Notes: a model not told the origin generated them from the sequence alone. A stretch of 64,000 nucleotides of DNA from Collimonas sp. OK307 (GCF_900113705.1 NZ_FOQI01000009.1:124001-188000); one strand, 5' to 3'. Positions 31,374-40,804 are shown, numbered from the stretch's first letter. Translations and numbers: made by a program.

Positions 31374-32195
31374 TCATTGATCTGATGGCAATGCAGAAAC
31401 ATTGACTTGCACGGTCAACGTTTCTTCACCGCCACCGCGCCGTACCCCGCGTACCGGCGCAGCCGAATCGTAATCCCGTCCAATTGCCAGCCTGCAATAG
31501 TTATTGCTGGCAAAGCAAGCATGGGTCACATCGATACTGATCCAGCCGGAAAAGTCATGTTCCTCAACCCACACGTCCACCCAGGCATGGCTTTCCGCAT
31601 GATTGGTGTTACCGGGATCGATATAGCCGGATACGTAGCGCGCCGGAATGCCCGCCGTGTGGCAGCAAGCCAGGAACAGGTGGGCGTGATCCTGGCAGAC
31701 TCCTTGTCCCAGGGCCAGCGCGTCGTCGGCGCTGGTGGTGACTGCAGTCGATCCGCTCTGGTAGGCCACAGCCGCACAGATCGCTTGCGCCAGGTCCAGT
31801 AGCTGCGTGTTGCCGGCGCCAGACTGCAGGTGTCGATGCGCAAAATCCATCACGGCGACGGTAGGCTGCGTCAGTTGCGTCGGCACCGTAAATACCAATG
31901 GCGAAAATTCACCAGGTTGCGGCAGGCGGCCCAGATGCAACGGAGCGACCGCCACCGTCCCTTCGGCGATGATGCGGACCTCGTGGTGCGGTCTGGTGAT
32001 GGTCAGCGTATGGCTCAGGTTGCCGAAAGCATCGGTGAAAGGATGGCGCGTACCCGAGCTGCGGATATTCCAGGCCAGGGTACGCTGCTGCACTTCCGCG
32101 CGCGGCGTCAGCCGCAGTTGCTGAATCGTGTAGGTCAGCGCTGCGGTGTAGTGATAAACCGTTTCATGCCGTATGGTGAGTAGCATGTCGGGCAT
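31374..32195 (-). CDS. Transglutaminase-like cysteine peptidase, cassette 1
   Basis: The 273-residue protein has an N-terminal bacterial transglutaminase-associated beta domain (about 5-90) and a transglutaminase core. The triad is visible as Cys167 in 'GQGVCQDHAHLF', His203 in 'SHAWVDVWV' and Asp222 in 'SIDVTHACF'. In this family it is thought to act as a peptidase or to cleave/transfer isopeptide bonds. It shares its start base with the stop of alpha-E (1-base overlap), so the two are translationally coupled. A second Met at 32186 is possible. Confidence 0.9.
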   Translation of the reverse strand: MPDMLLTIRHETVYHYTAALTYTIQQLRLTPRAEVQQRTLAWNIRSSGTRHPFTDAFGNLSHTLTITRPHHEVRIIAEGTVAVAPLHLGRLPQPGEFSPLVFTVPTQLTQPTVAVMDFAHRHLQSGAGNTQLLDLAQAICAAVAYQSGSTAVTTSADDALALGQGVCQDHAHLFLACCHTAGIPARYVSGYIDPGNTNHAESHAWVDVWVEEHDFSGWISIDVTHACFASNNYCRLAIGRDYDSAAPVRGVRRGGGEETLTVQVNVSALPSDQ

Positions 32196-33211
32196 CAGGG
32201 ATTGAGGGGTACCAGGAAATCGCGGCTGATGCGATTGCCGAGTTCGAAAATGCGCTCGAAGAACTGCGTCAGGTAGTCATGCAGTCCGGCGTCCAGAATC
32301 TCATCGAGACTGCTGAACTTGAGATCGGCATGCAGCTTGCCGGCAAAGCGCTCAGTATCGGCAGAAATGTCGTTATGCACATGTTTCAGATTGCCGATCA
32401 CTTGCGTCATGCAGGCCAGCAATGAGCGCGGCATGTCCGGCCGCAGGATCAGCAAATCTGCCACGCGCGCCGGTGTGATCACATCCCGATACACCTTGCG
32501 GTAGATTTCAAAGCCGGACACCGAACGCAGGATCGCCGCCCAGTAGTAGAAATCGACCTGCGGTTCGGCAATCGCATCCTTGCGTTCCTCGGCGTGTCGC
32601 TGTTCGGTGCTTTGTTGCTGGCCGTTTTGGTGGTTTTTCTTGTACTGGCCTTTTTTCGCCCCGTGGAATTTGACATCGATGATGCGTGCGGTATTGTCGG
32701 CGCGCTCCAGGAATGTGCCAAGGCGAATGAAGTGGAATGCTTCATCCTTGAGCATGGTACCGATGGTTACCCCGCGCGACAGATGCGAACGGTGTTTGAC
32801 CCATTCAAAAAATTCACTCGGATTGCGCTCCAGAGCATCGGTCTGCAAGTAACCCTGCATCTTGATCCAGGTGGCGTTCTGGATTTCCCATGCTTCGGTA
32901 GTCAGCGCGCCGCGCACCGCGCGGGCGTTCTCGCGCGCCTGTTTCAGGCAGGATGCGATCGAGGAGGAATTGCTCGGATCGCGCACCATGAAATCAATCA
33001 CGTCTTTTTGCGTCAGCACGCTATATTTTTTGTCGAAAGCCTGCTGCAGTTCGGAAATGCCAAGGATCGCGCGCCAGCCTATTTCCGCATCTTCAACCGA
33101 TTGCGGCAACAGCCCGGTTTGTACGTGTACATCCAGCATACGTGCAGTGTTTTCTGCCCGCTCGGTGTAGCGGGACATCCAGAATAAATGATCGGCGGTG
33201 CGACTGAGCAT
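32195..33211 (-). CDS. Alpha-E (DUF403) all-helical protein, cassette 1
   Basis: The 338-residue protein is predicted almost wholly helical. It starts MLSRTADHLFWMSRYTERAENTARMLDV, the alpha-E signature, and carries paired 'ERADNTARIIDV' and 'HFIRLGTFLERADN' motifs. The family has no proven activity; it always occurs beside or fused to the circularly permuted ATP-grasp protein and is presumed a partner. A basic, Gln-rich insert ('KKNHQNGQQQSTEQRHAEERKD') near residue 190 looks disordered. It is one base downstream of the ATP-grasp gene. Confidence 0.9.
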   Translation of the reverse strand: MLSRTADHLFWMSRYTERAENTARMLDVHVQTGLLPQSVEDAEIGWRAILGISELQQAFDKKYSVLTQKDVIDFMVRDPSNSSSIASCLKQARENARAVRGALTTEAWEIQNATWIKMQGYLQTDALERNPSEFFEWVKHRSHLSRGVTIGTMLKDEAFHFIRLGTFLERADNTARIIDVKFHGAKKGQYKKNHQNGQQQSTEQRHAEERKDAIAEPQVDFYYWAAILRSVSGFEIYRKVYRDVITPARVADLLILRPDMPRSLLACMTQVIGNLKHVHNDISADTERFAGKLHADLKFSSLDEILDAGLHDYLTQFFERIFELGNRISRDFLVPLNP

Positions 33212-33212
33212 G

Positions 33213-34628
33213 TTATTTCTCCAGAATCCAGGTGTCTTTGGTGCCGCCGCCTTGGGATGAATTAACCACCAGCGAACCTTCCTTGAGGGCGACGCGGGTC
33301 AGGCCGCCGCGCACCAGGGAGACATTTTTTCCGGACAGCACAAACGGTCGCAGGTCCAGGTGACGTGGGGCGATGCCGGATTCGACATAGGTCGGGCAAG
33401 CCGATAAAGCCAGGGTCGGCTGGGAGATATAGCCGTCCGGCTTGGCGATCACGCGCTGGCGGAAATCTTCGATTTCCTGCTTGGTCGATGCCGGTCCGAC
33501 CAGCATGCCGTAACCGCCGGCGCCATGCACTTCCTTGACGACCAGATCCTTCAGGTTATCCAGGGTGTACTGCAAATCGTCTTTTTTGCGGCACTGGTAA
33601 GTCGGGACATTGTTCAGGATCGGCTTTTCCGACAAATAAAACTGGATCATGTCAGGCACGAACGGATACACCGACTTGTCATCGGCGACACCGGTACCGA
33701 TGGCATTGGCCAGCGTGACATTACCGGCGCGATACACCGACAGCAGGCCAGGCACGCCCAGCGACGAATCGGGACGGAAGGCGAGCGGATCGAGATAGTC
33801 GTCGTCGATCCGGCGATAAATCACGTCGACCCGTTTCGGGCCGCGCGTGGTGCGCATGTAGACCGCGTTATCGTTGACGAACAGATCCTGGCCTTCTACC
33901 AGTTCGACACCCATTTGCTGCGCCAGGAAAGCATGTTCGAAGTAGGCCGAGTTATACATCCCCGGCGTCATCACCACCACGGTCGGATCGGTCACGCCAA
34001 CCGGCGCCACCGAACGCAGATTGTCCAGCAGCAGGTCAGGATAGTGGTCGACCGGTGCAATCTTGTGGCGCAAGAATAATTCGGGGAACAGCCGCATCAT
34101 CATCTTGCGGTTTTCCAGCATGTAGGACACGCCCGAAGGTACCCGCAGATTATCTTCCAGCACGTAAAACTCGCCCTGGCCGGCACGTACGATATCGACC
34201 CCGGCAATATGCGCATAGATATCCGAAGCAACCGAGATGCCCTGCATTTCCGGGCGATACTGGGCGTTGCGGAAAATCTGTTCAGCGGGGATCACGCCTG
34301 CCTTGACGATGTTCTGGCCATGATAGATATCGTGGATGAACATGTTGAGCGCCTTGACGCGCTGTATCAGGCCGGCTTCGAGTGTCGCCCACTCCTGCGC
34401 ATGGATGATGCGCGGAATGATGTCGAAGGGGATCAGACGTTCGGTGCCGGCGTCATTGCCATAGACCGCAAAGGTAATGCCGACGCGGCGGAAAATCAGG
34501 TCGGCCTCGGCGCGTTTGCGGGCGATGGTTTCGGCGGTCTGAGCGTTGAGCCAATTGGAAAATTCGTCATAGTGCGGGCGCACCGACGATTTGCCATCGG
34601 AGTACATTTCATCGAAAAAATTTGCCAT
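33213..34628 (-). CDS. Circularly permuted ATP-grasp protein (type 2), cassette 1
   Basis: The 471-residue product contains the hallmarks of the circularly permuted ATP-grasp family: 'FDIIPRIIHAQEWATLEAGLIQRVKALNMFIHDIY', 'YVLEDNLRVPSGVSYMLENR', 'VVMTPGMYNSAYFEHAFLAQQMGVELVEG' and 'VDVIYRRIDDDYLDPL'. By family it is a carboxylate-amine ligase that makes peptide or amide bonds using ATP; the substrate is unknown. It is the first gene of cassette 1, so expression of alpha-E and transglutaminase follows it. An imperfect dyad lies about 110 bp upstream. Confidence 0.92.
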   Translation of the reverse strand: MANFFDEMYSDGKSSVRPHYDEFSNWLNAQTAETIARKRAEADLIFRRVGITFAVYGNDAGTERLIPFDIIPRIIHAQEWATLEAGLIQRVKALNMFIHDIYHGQNIVKAGVIPAEQIFRNAQYRPEMQGISVASDIYAHIAGVDIVRAGQGEFYVLEDNLRVPSGVSYMLENRKMMMRLFPELFLRHKIAPVDHYPDLLLDNLRSVAPVGVTDPTVVVMTPGMYNSAYFEHAFLAQQMGVELVEGQDLFVNDNAVYMRTTRGPKRVDVIYRRIDDDYLDPLAFRPDSSLGVPGLLSVYRAGNVTLANAIGTGVADDKSVYPFVPDMIQFYLSEKPILNNVPTYQCRKKDDLQYTLDNLKDLVVKEVHGAGGYGMLVGPASTKQEIEDFRQRVIAKPDGYISQPTLALSACPTYVESGIAPRHLDLRPFVLSGKNVSLVRGGLTRVALKEGSLVVNSSQGGGTKDTWILEK

Positions 34629-34735
34629 GATCTTGCTTTGCTGTGGTTTGATCGGAAACTATCAAGTAGCTATCAAGAAGCGTGCCTGTTGCACGCTGCT
34701 GGCTGACGTTCAAGCTTTGGCTTGTGTAAAAAATT

Positions 34736-34770
34736 ATTCAAAGATTAACATGCGATGTTGTAATTTGAAT
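34736..34770. promoter_or_regulatory. Dyad upstream of cassette 1
   Basis: ATTCAAAGATTAACAT (34736-34751) and ATGTTGTAATTTGAAT (34755-34770) are complementary at 12 of 16 positions around a GCG centre. The surrounding DNA is AT-rich and lies 110-140 bp before the ATP-grasp start. A regulator site is plausible. A GCGTG...CACGC hairpin sits closer to the gene. The remainder of 34629-34875 contains only short, unconvincing reading frames. Confidence 0.3.
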
Positions 34771-34875
34771 AGGCTTTATTTCAGCAATGCCGGGTCAGCA
34801 CTTAGCAAATTTTGCGTAATCTGGGTGGCGTCCTCCATGATGTTTTGATTGCAAAAACCTGGTGTCCTATGCAGC

Positions 34876-35331
34876 TCAACCAGACTTAACCCATGGCGTC
34901 GGCGCCGGAACGGCGCACGGTGCCGGCATGTCGATTGAAGTGAATGCCGCCGGGCTAACGATTTCAAGATACTCCATGTCTTCCGAGTAGTCGAATAAAA
35001 AATGCACTATGCCTGGGCGTTGGTGCACGCAGTCGCCGGCCTTGACCAGCGTTTCTTTATCGCCGTACATGAAACGGGCCCAGCCCTTGAGCATGTAGAC
35101 GATATGGAAATTGGCTTCATGCCGGTGCCAGCCGGTGCCTACTTCCGGCGCCATGTTGGCTTTCACCAGATGCGCCACCACCTGGCCGCCGGTGGCGGCG
35201 GCAATCCCGAGATCGCGATACAGGAAAAAATCACGCAGGCCGCCGGATTCGAATTCAGTGTCACCCTCGCGGACATGCGAGAACGAGGTGGCCGGGCTGG
35301 CAGTTGTGCTTGTACTTGTGCTTGTATCCAT
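34876..35331 (-). CDS. Cupin-domain protein
   Basis: After a low-complexity Ser/Thr-rich start, the 151-residue product has a single cupin barrel. Motif 1 is 'GTGWHRHEANFHIVYMLKGWARFMYGD' with the metal His/Glu residues, and motif 2 is 'GDCVHQRPGIVHFLFDYSEDMEYLEI'. It is probably a metal-binding small enzyme or sensor; nothing points to a substrate. It is in line with the GST gene (15 bp gap) and upstream of cassette 1. Confidence 0.85.
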   Translation of the reverse strand: MDTSTSTSTTASPATSFSHVREGDTEFESGGLRDFFLYRDLGIAAATGGQVVAHLVKANMAPEVGTGWHRHEANFHIVYMLKGWARFMYGDKETLVKAGDCVHQRPGIVHFLFDYSEDMEYLEIVSPAAFTSIDMPAPCAVPAPTPWVKSG

Positions 35332-35346
35332 CGCAGCTATCCTTTC

Positions 35347-36000
35347 TCAAAACTCTACATCCAGTTCATTGATATCGTCCGGTTCAAGCTTGGCGGCCTT
35401 GATCCACTCCTGCATTTCCGGCATGGCCAGGATACGCTTGCAATAGGCGCTGCAGACGGAATCCAGTTTTACATCGTACGTCAAAAACCGGGTCGCCACT
35501 GGTGCATACATGGCATCGGCTATCGAGCGTTCGCCAAACAGGAATGGTCCGCCGTAGGTCGCCAGGCATTGTTTCCAGATGGTGGTGATGCGTTTGATGT
35601 CGGCTTCGGCGCGTGACCACACCTTGAAGTCGGGAAAATGCGCTTTGATGTTCATCGGCAGCGCCGAACGCAAGGCGCTGAAGCCGGAATGCATTTCGCC
35701 GCAGATCGAACGGCAGTGGGCGCGCGCGGCACGGTCCGCCGGCAGCAGCCCGGCCTTGGGCCGGATTTCGTGCAGATATTCACCGATAGCCAAGGTATCC
35801 CACACCACGATATTGCCGTGATACAGGCAGGGCACCAGGATCGACGACGACAGCAGCAGGATTTCGGCGCGCGCATCCGGATCGTCCGGCGAGATCGGGT
35901 TTTCCTGGAACTCAAGACCGGAAAACCGCGTCATCAGCCAGCCGCGCAACGACCACGACGAATAATTTTTACTGGTAATGCTCAATGTGGTCTTAGGCAT
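35347..36000 (-). CDS. Glutathione S-transferase family protein
   Basis: The 217-residue protein has the thioredoxin-like N-domain with 'ITSKNYSSWSLRGWLMTRFSG' (Ser as probable glutathione-activating residue) and 'VPCLYHGNIVVWDTLAIGEYLHE'. A helical C-domain contains 'ERSIADAMYAPVATRF'. I chose ATG at 36000 because GGAAG precedes it; a longer in-frame start at 36057 has no support. It is divergent from phaZ and followed by the cupin gene. Substrate unknown. Confidence 0.9.
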   Translation of the reverse strand: MPKTTLSITSKNYSSWSLRGWLMTRFSGLEFQENPISPDDPDARAEILLLSSSILVPCLYHGNIVVWDTLAIGEYLHEIRPKAGLLPADRAARAHCRSICGEMHSGFSALRSALPMNIKAHFPDFKVWSRAEADIKRITTIWKQCLATYGGPFLFGERSIADAMYAPVATRFLTYDVKLDSVCSAYCKRILAMPEMQEWIKAAKLEPDDINELDVEF

Positions 36001-36166
36001 GGCAATATTCTTCCGTATTGGATCGAAAGTGACGTGATTGGCAAACCGGTTTGACAACTACTGAGCAAAGGCCGTGCCAGAGATATGGGCATGGATATTG
36101 CAGAAGTGGCTGTCAATGTAGCTGCATATGTAGCGTTTGCCCGCATTCCAATAACAGGGTAGTCCC

Positions 36167-37390
36167 ATGACTAAAATTTACCAGGCATATCAGGGCTATT
36201 CGGATCTTAGCGATCCGATGCGTGTGTGGGCTGGCATGGCCGCACCGGTGTTGGGCTACAAGTGGCAAGGATGGCCTGACAGCCTGGCGCTGCGCAGGCT
36301 GGCCGCCGCCTGCGAAGTGTTTTCTTGCACCCAGTTGACGCATCAACGCCCCGCATTCGGGATAAGCAGCGTGGAAGAGAATGGTTGCACGGTTTCGGTG
36401 CATGAAGAAGTAGCCGAGCAGACGCCATTCTGTACTTTGTTGCATTTCCGCAAAGACAGCGAGGTAGTGCAGCCGCGTGTACTGGTGGTGGCGCCGATGT
36501 CGGGACATTTCGCCACCTTGCTGCGCGGCACTGTGAGCACGCTCTTGCGCGATCATGATGTGTACATCACCGACTGGCACAACGCGCGCGACGTGGCCTT
36601 GAGCGACGGCCGTTTCGGCTTCGACGAATATGTCGGGCACCTGATCCGTTTCATCGAGACGATCGGCCCCGGCACGCATCTGGTGGCGGTCTGCCAGCCA
36701 ACTGTGGCGGCGCTGGCGGCGGTAGCGCTGATGGCTGCCGAACGGCATCCGGCGCAGCCATCCAGCATGACCTTGATGGCCGGCCCCATCGATACCCGAA
36801 TCAATCCGACAGCAGTCAATCACCTGGCGAAAAGCAAGCCGATTTCCTGGTTTGAAGACAACCTGGTTAGTACCGTGCCCGGCCGTTTCGCCGGCAGCCA
36901 GCGCCAGGTCTATCCCGGTTTCCTGCAGCTGAATGCATTCATGAGCATGAATCTGGAACGCCACCTCAAGGCTTTTCAAAACCTGTACAACTATCTGGTG
37001 GAAGGCGAAGACGACAAAGCCAATGTCATCAAGACTTTCTATGCTGAGTATTTCGCCATGTCGGATCTGGCGGCAGAGTTTTATCTGGAAACGGTACAAA
37101 GCGTTTTCCAGGATCACGCACTGCCGCTTGGCGAAATGCAGGCATTAGGGCGTACGATAGAACCGGCGGCGATTCGCCGCACCGCATTGTTTACCGTAGA
37201 GGGGGAGAAGGATGATATCTGCGCGGTAGGCCAGACCGTGGCGGCGCAGGACATGTGCAGCGGCATACGGCCGTACATGAAGACGCATCATGTGCAAACC
37301 GGGGTCGGCCACTATGGCGTATTCAATGGCCACCGGTGGGACAAGGAAATTTATCCGCGCCTGCGCGAATTTATTTATAGCCACCAGTAG
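36167..37390 (+). CDS. phaZ: Intracellular poly(3-hydroxybutyrate) depolymerase
   Basis: PhaZ degrades stored PHB granules to hydroxybutyrate units. The 407-residue product matches the intracellular 'no lipase box' type with a Cys nucleophile: Cys176 in 'VAVCQPTVAA', with catalytic His in 'GVGHYGVFNGHRW'. No signal peptide is present, as expected. ACAGGG lies upstream of the ATG. The presence of phaZ indicates that the organism stores polyhydroxyalkanoate. It lies between the two ATP-grasp cassettes. Confidence 0.93.
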   Translation: MTKIYQAYQGYSDLSDPMRVWAGMAAPVLGYKWQGWPDSLALRRLAAACEVFSCTQLTHQRPAFGISSVEENGCTVSVHEEVAEQTPFCTLLHFRKDSEVVQPRVLVVAPMSGHFATLLRGTVSTLLRDHDVYITDWHNARDVALSDGRFGFDEYVGHLIRFIETIGPGTHLVAVCQPTVAALAAVALMAAERHPAQPSSMTLMAGPIDTRINPTAVNHLAKSKPISWFEDNLVSTVPGRFAGSQRQVYPGFLQLNAFMSMNLERHLKAFQNLYNYLVEGEDDKANVIKTFYAEYFAMSDLAAEFYLETVQSVFQDHALPLGEMQALGRTIEPAAIRRTALFTVEGEKDDICAVGQTVAAQDMCSGIRPYMKTHHVQTGVGHYGVFNGHRWDKEIYPRLREFIYSHQ

Positions 37391-37418
37391 GGTGGGCACG
37401 CCTTTGTACCCACGCTAC
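37387..37418 (+). repeat. Hairpin repeat overlapping the phaZ stop
   Basis: GTAGGGTGGGCAC (37387-37399) faces GTACCCACGCTAC (37406-37418), forming an imperfect stem that includes the phaZ stop codon. Sequences of the type GTAGGGTGGGCAC...GTGCCCACGC are, to my knowledge, dispersed repeats in many betaproteobacterial genomes. It could also serve as a 3' end for phaZ. It is followed by an A-run, not T. Confidence 0.45.
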
Positions 37419-37450
37419 GAAAAAATTATTGATTGTCGCAGAGGATATCC

Positions 37451-40400
37451 ATGTCAATTCACGTAGCACTCAATCATCTCACCACCTATCGCTACGAACG
37501 TCCGATCAGCCTGGGTCCCCAAATCATCCGCTTGCGGCCGGCGCCGCATTGCCGCACCCGGATCCTGAGTTATTCGCTGCGGATATTGCCGGAACCGCAT
37601 TTCATCAACTGGCAGCAAGACCCGCAGGCCAACTATCTGGCGCGGCTGGTGTTTCCGGAAAAGGCCAGTGAATTCCGCATTGAAGTCGATCTGGTCGCCG
37701 AAATGTCGGTACTCAATCCCTTCGATTTTTTTCTTGAGCCGTATGCCGAGAAAGTACCGTTTTCCTACGCACCGGAATTGCAGAACGAGCTGGAGCCATA
37801 CCGCAAGAAATTGCCGCTGACGCCGTTGCTGCAAAAATTCCTGGATCAGGTGCCGCGTGAAAGAATCCGCACGGAGGATTTCCTGGTCAGCTTGAACCAG
37901 CAGTTGGCGCAAATGATCAGCTATACCATTCGCATGGAACCGGGAGTGCAAACGCCGGAGCAGACGCTCGGCCTTGGTTCAGGTTCCTGCCGCGATTCGT
38001 CGTGGCTGCTGGTGCAGATACTGCGCTACCTGGGTTTGGCAGCGCGTTTCGTATCGGGTTACCTGATCCAGCTGACGGCCGACCAGAAATCGCTGGACGG
38101 CCCATCCGGACCGCAAACCGATTTCACCGACCTGCATGCCTGGTGCGAGGTGTACCTGCCCGGCGCCGGCTGGATCGGTCTCGATCCAACCTCCGGTTTG
38201 TTCGCAGGGGAGGGGCACATCCCGCTGTCGTGCACGCCGGAGCCGTCGTCGGCAGCACCGGTCAGCGGCATGGTCGAGCCATGCGAAGTAGAATTCGAAC
38301 ACGCCATGAGCGTACGTCGCATCTGGGAATCGCCGCGCGTCACCAAGCCGTATAGCGAACAGCAATGGGAGGAGATTGAAGAACTGGGCCATGCCATCGA
38401 CGACGACCTGGATACGCTCGATGTGCGCCTGACGATGGGCGGTGAACCGACTTTTGTCGCGCTCGATCATCCGGATGGCGAGGAATGGAACACGGCTGCG
38501 ATGGGCCCCACCAAGAAACCGCTGGCCGCTGAACTCTATCATCGGCTGCGGCAGCAATATGCGGCGCAAGGCTTGCCGCATTTCGGCCAGGGGAAATGGT
38601 ATCCGGGCGAACAGTTGCCGCGCTGGTCGCTCAATTGTTACTGGCGTCGCGACGGCGAACCGATCTGGACCACGCCGGCATTGATCGCCGACGAAACGCA
38701 GGCACAAGTGAAAGCCGGCGATGACAATGTCGCCGAGCGTTTCTTGCAAGGCGTTGCCGCGCGCCTGTCGCTGGATCGTCAACACGTTTTTGCCGCCTAT
38801 GAAGATATCTACTATTACCTGTGGCGCGAGCGCCGTCTGGCGATTAACGTCGATCCGTCCGATGCGCGGCTGGATGACAAGCAGGAGCGCGCCAGGCTGG
38901 CACGAGTCTTTTCGCAAGGCTTGCGCAAAGTTGCCGGCTACGTATTGCCGCTGGCCCGCAGCAACGATGAACGCGAGTGGAAAAGCGGTAGCTGGTATTT
39001 GCGCGGCGAGTTCTGTTATCTGCTGCCCGGCGATTCGCCGTTAGGCTACCGGCTGCCGCTCGATTCGCAGCCTTGGGTCAAGACTGATGATTACCCTTAC
39101 GTGCATCAACCCGATCCTACGCAGGCCTTCCAGCCGCTGCCGATTGCCCAGCAAATCCGGCATCGACTTGCGACACCGGCATCTACAGCCGGCAAGGATA
39201 AGACAGCCGCGGCTGATGCGCCGAAATATAGTTCTGCCTTCGCCAGCGAAACACCGGCGGCGCCGGCGCCATTCGAGTCTGCCGATGAGATTGCGCGCAC
39301 TGCCTTGTGCGCAGAAGTGCGGCAGGGCGTGCTGTATCTGTTCATGCCGCCGCTGGCCCGGCTGGAAGATTATCTGGAACTGGTGGCAGCGATCGAAGCC
39401 ACAGCCCAGGCATTGAAGCAGCCGTTGTTAATGGAAGGCTATGAACCGCCGAACGATCCGCGTCTGGGCAAGTTCAGCGTCACTCCCGATCCCGGTGTGA
39501 TTGAAGTAAATATCCAGCCCATGCATAGCTGGAGCGAGCTGGTTGCCAACACTACTTACCTGTACGACGTCGCTCGCGAGACTCGTTTGACCACAGAGAA
39601 ATTCATGCTCGATGGTCATCACTCCGGCACCGGCGGCGGTAACCATCTGGTTCTTGGAGGCGCCACCACCGGCGATTCGCCATTCTTGCGGCGCCCCGAT
39701 CTGTTACGTAGCCTGATCAGTTATTGGCATAACCATCCGTCGTTGTCCTATCTGTTTTCCGGCATGTTCATCGGCCCCACTTCGCAAGCGCCGCGCGTGG
39801 ACGAAGCGCGTAACGATGCCGTGGTCGAACTGGAACTGGCGTTCACAGAGATGGATAAGCAACTCGCCGCTGATGGTTGCGCACCATGGCTGGTGGACCG
39901 GCTGCTGCGCAATCTGTTGATCGACGTGACCGGCAACACGCACCGCGCCGAGTTTTGCATCGATAAGCTGTATTCGCCCGACAGCAGCACCGGCCGCCTT
40001 GGCTTGCTGGAATTACGCGCATTTGAAATGCCGCCGCATGCACGCATGAGCCTGACCCAGCAATTGCTGCTGCGGGCACTGGTAGCGCGCTTTTGGAAAA
40101 CACCATACAAGCCGTCTCGCCTGGTGCGCTGGGGCACCGAGTTGCACGATCGATTCTTGTTGCCACATTTCATCTGGCAGGATTTCTGCGATGTGATGGA
40201 CGATATGCAGCAGGCCGGTTATGCGCTCAAGCCGGAATGGTTTGCGCCGCACTTCGAGTTCCGCTTTCCAAAGATCGGCGATTTTGCCGTCAATGGCATC
40301 GCCCTCGAACTGCGCACGGCGCTGGAACCATGGCATGTGCTGGGCGAGGAAAGCCGCTCCGGCGGCAACGCCCGTTACGTCGACTCCTCGCTCGAACGGT

Positions 40401-40804
40401 TGCAGGTGAAAGTAAGCGGCATGGCGCCGGATCGCTATGTGCTGACCTGCAATGGCGTACCCGTGCCTTTACAGCCGACAGGGCGCGTCGGCGAGTTTGT
40501 CAGCGGCGTGCGTTACCGCGCCTGGCAACCACCGTCAGCCCTGCATCCGACCATCGGCATCGATTCGCCGCTGACCTTCGATCTGGTGGACACCTGGAAC
40601 GGCCGTAGCCTGGGTGGCTGCCAATATCACGTGGTGCATCCGGGCGGACGTAGCTACGAGACGTTCCCGGTTAATGCTTTCGAAGCCGAAAGCCGGCGGC
40701 TGGCACGTTATTTCCGCCTCAATCACACCCCGGGACAGATGCAGGTAACTATGCCGATAGCGTCCATCGAGTTCCCATTTACGTTAGACTTACGTCACTT
40801 CTGA
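37451..40804 (+). CDS. Transglutaminase-DUF2126 fusion protein, cassette 2
   Basis: The 1117-residue protein has an N-terminal transglutaminase module with triad Cys180 ('GSGSCRDSSW'), His229 ('DLHAWCEVYL') and Asp245 ('GLDPTSGLF'). It is followed from about residue 320 by DUF2126, opening 'LTMGGEPTFVALDHPDGEEWN'. A poorly conserved Ala/Pro-rich linker is near 580-610. The DUF2126 region has been proposed to hold a glutamine-synthetase-like amidoligase fold, so one chain could combine bond making and breaking. AGAGGA precedes ATG 37451; an earlier in-frame start at 37433 is weaker. It is first in cassette 2. Confidence 0.9.
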   Translation: MSIHVALNHLTTYRYERPISLGPQIIRLRPAPHCRTRILSYSLRILPEPHFINWQQDPQANYLARLVFPEKASEFRIEVDLVAEMSVLNPFDFFLEPYAEKVPFSYAPELQNELEPYRKKLPLTPLLQKFLDQVPRERIRTEDFLVSLNQQLAQMISYTIRMEPGVQTPEQTLGLGSGSCRDSSWLLVQILRYLGLAARFVSGYLIQLTADQKSLDGPSGPQTDFTDLHAWCEVYLPGAGWIGLDPTSGLFAGEGHIPLSCTPEPSSAAPVSGMVEPCEVEFEHAMSVRRIWESPRVTKPYSEQQWEEIEELGHAIDDDLDTLDVRLTMGGEPTFVALDHPDGEEWNTAAMGPTKKPLAAELYHRLRQQYAAQGLPHFGQGKWYPGEQLPRWSLNCYWRRDGEPIWTTPALIADETQAQVKAGDDNVAERFLQGVAARLSLDRQHVFAAYEDIYYYLWRERRLAINVDPSDARLDDKQERARLARVFSQGLRKVAGYVLPLARSNDEREWKSGSWYLRGEFCYLLPGDSPLGYRLPLDSQPWVKTDDYPYVHQPDPTQAFQPLPIAQQIRHRLATPASTAGKDKTAAADAPKYSSAFASETPAAPAPFESADEIARTALCAEVRQGVLYLFMPPLARLEDYLELVAAIEATAQALKQPLLMEGYEPPNDPRLGKFSVTPDPGVIEVNIQPMHSWSELVANTTYLYDVARETRLTTEKFMLDGHHSGTGGGNHLVLGGATTGDSPFLRRPDLLRSLISYWHNHPSLSYLFSGMFIGPTSQAPRVDEARNDAVVELELAFTEMDKQLAADGCAPWLVDRLLRNLLIDVTGNTHRAEFCIDKLYSPDSSTGRLGLLELRAFEMPPHARMSLTQQLLLRALVARFWKTPYKPSRLVRWGTELHDRFLLPHFIWQDFCDVMDDMQQAGYALKPEWFAPHFEFRFPKIGDFAVNGIALELRTALEPWHVLGEESRSGGNARYVDSSLERLQVKVSGMAPDRYVLTCNGVPVPLQPTGRVGEFVSGVRYRAWQPPSALHPTIGIDSPLTFDLVDTWNGRSLGGCQYHVVHPGGRSYETFPVNAFEAESRRLARYFRLNHTPGQMQVTMPIASIEFPFTLDLRHF

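Noticed and set aside
34776-34838. 20-codon minus-strand frame MEDATQITQNLLSADPALLK
   Set aside because: Protein-like, but there is no ribosome site and it lies alone between cupin and cassette 1. Not enough to call a gene.
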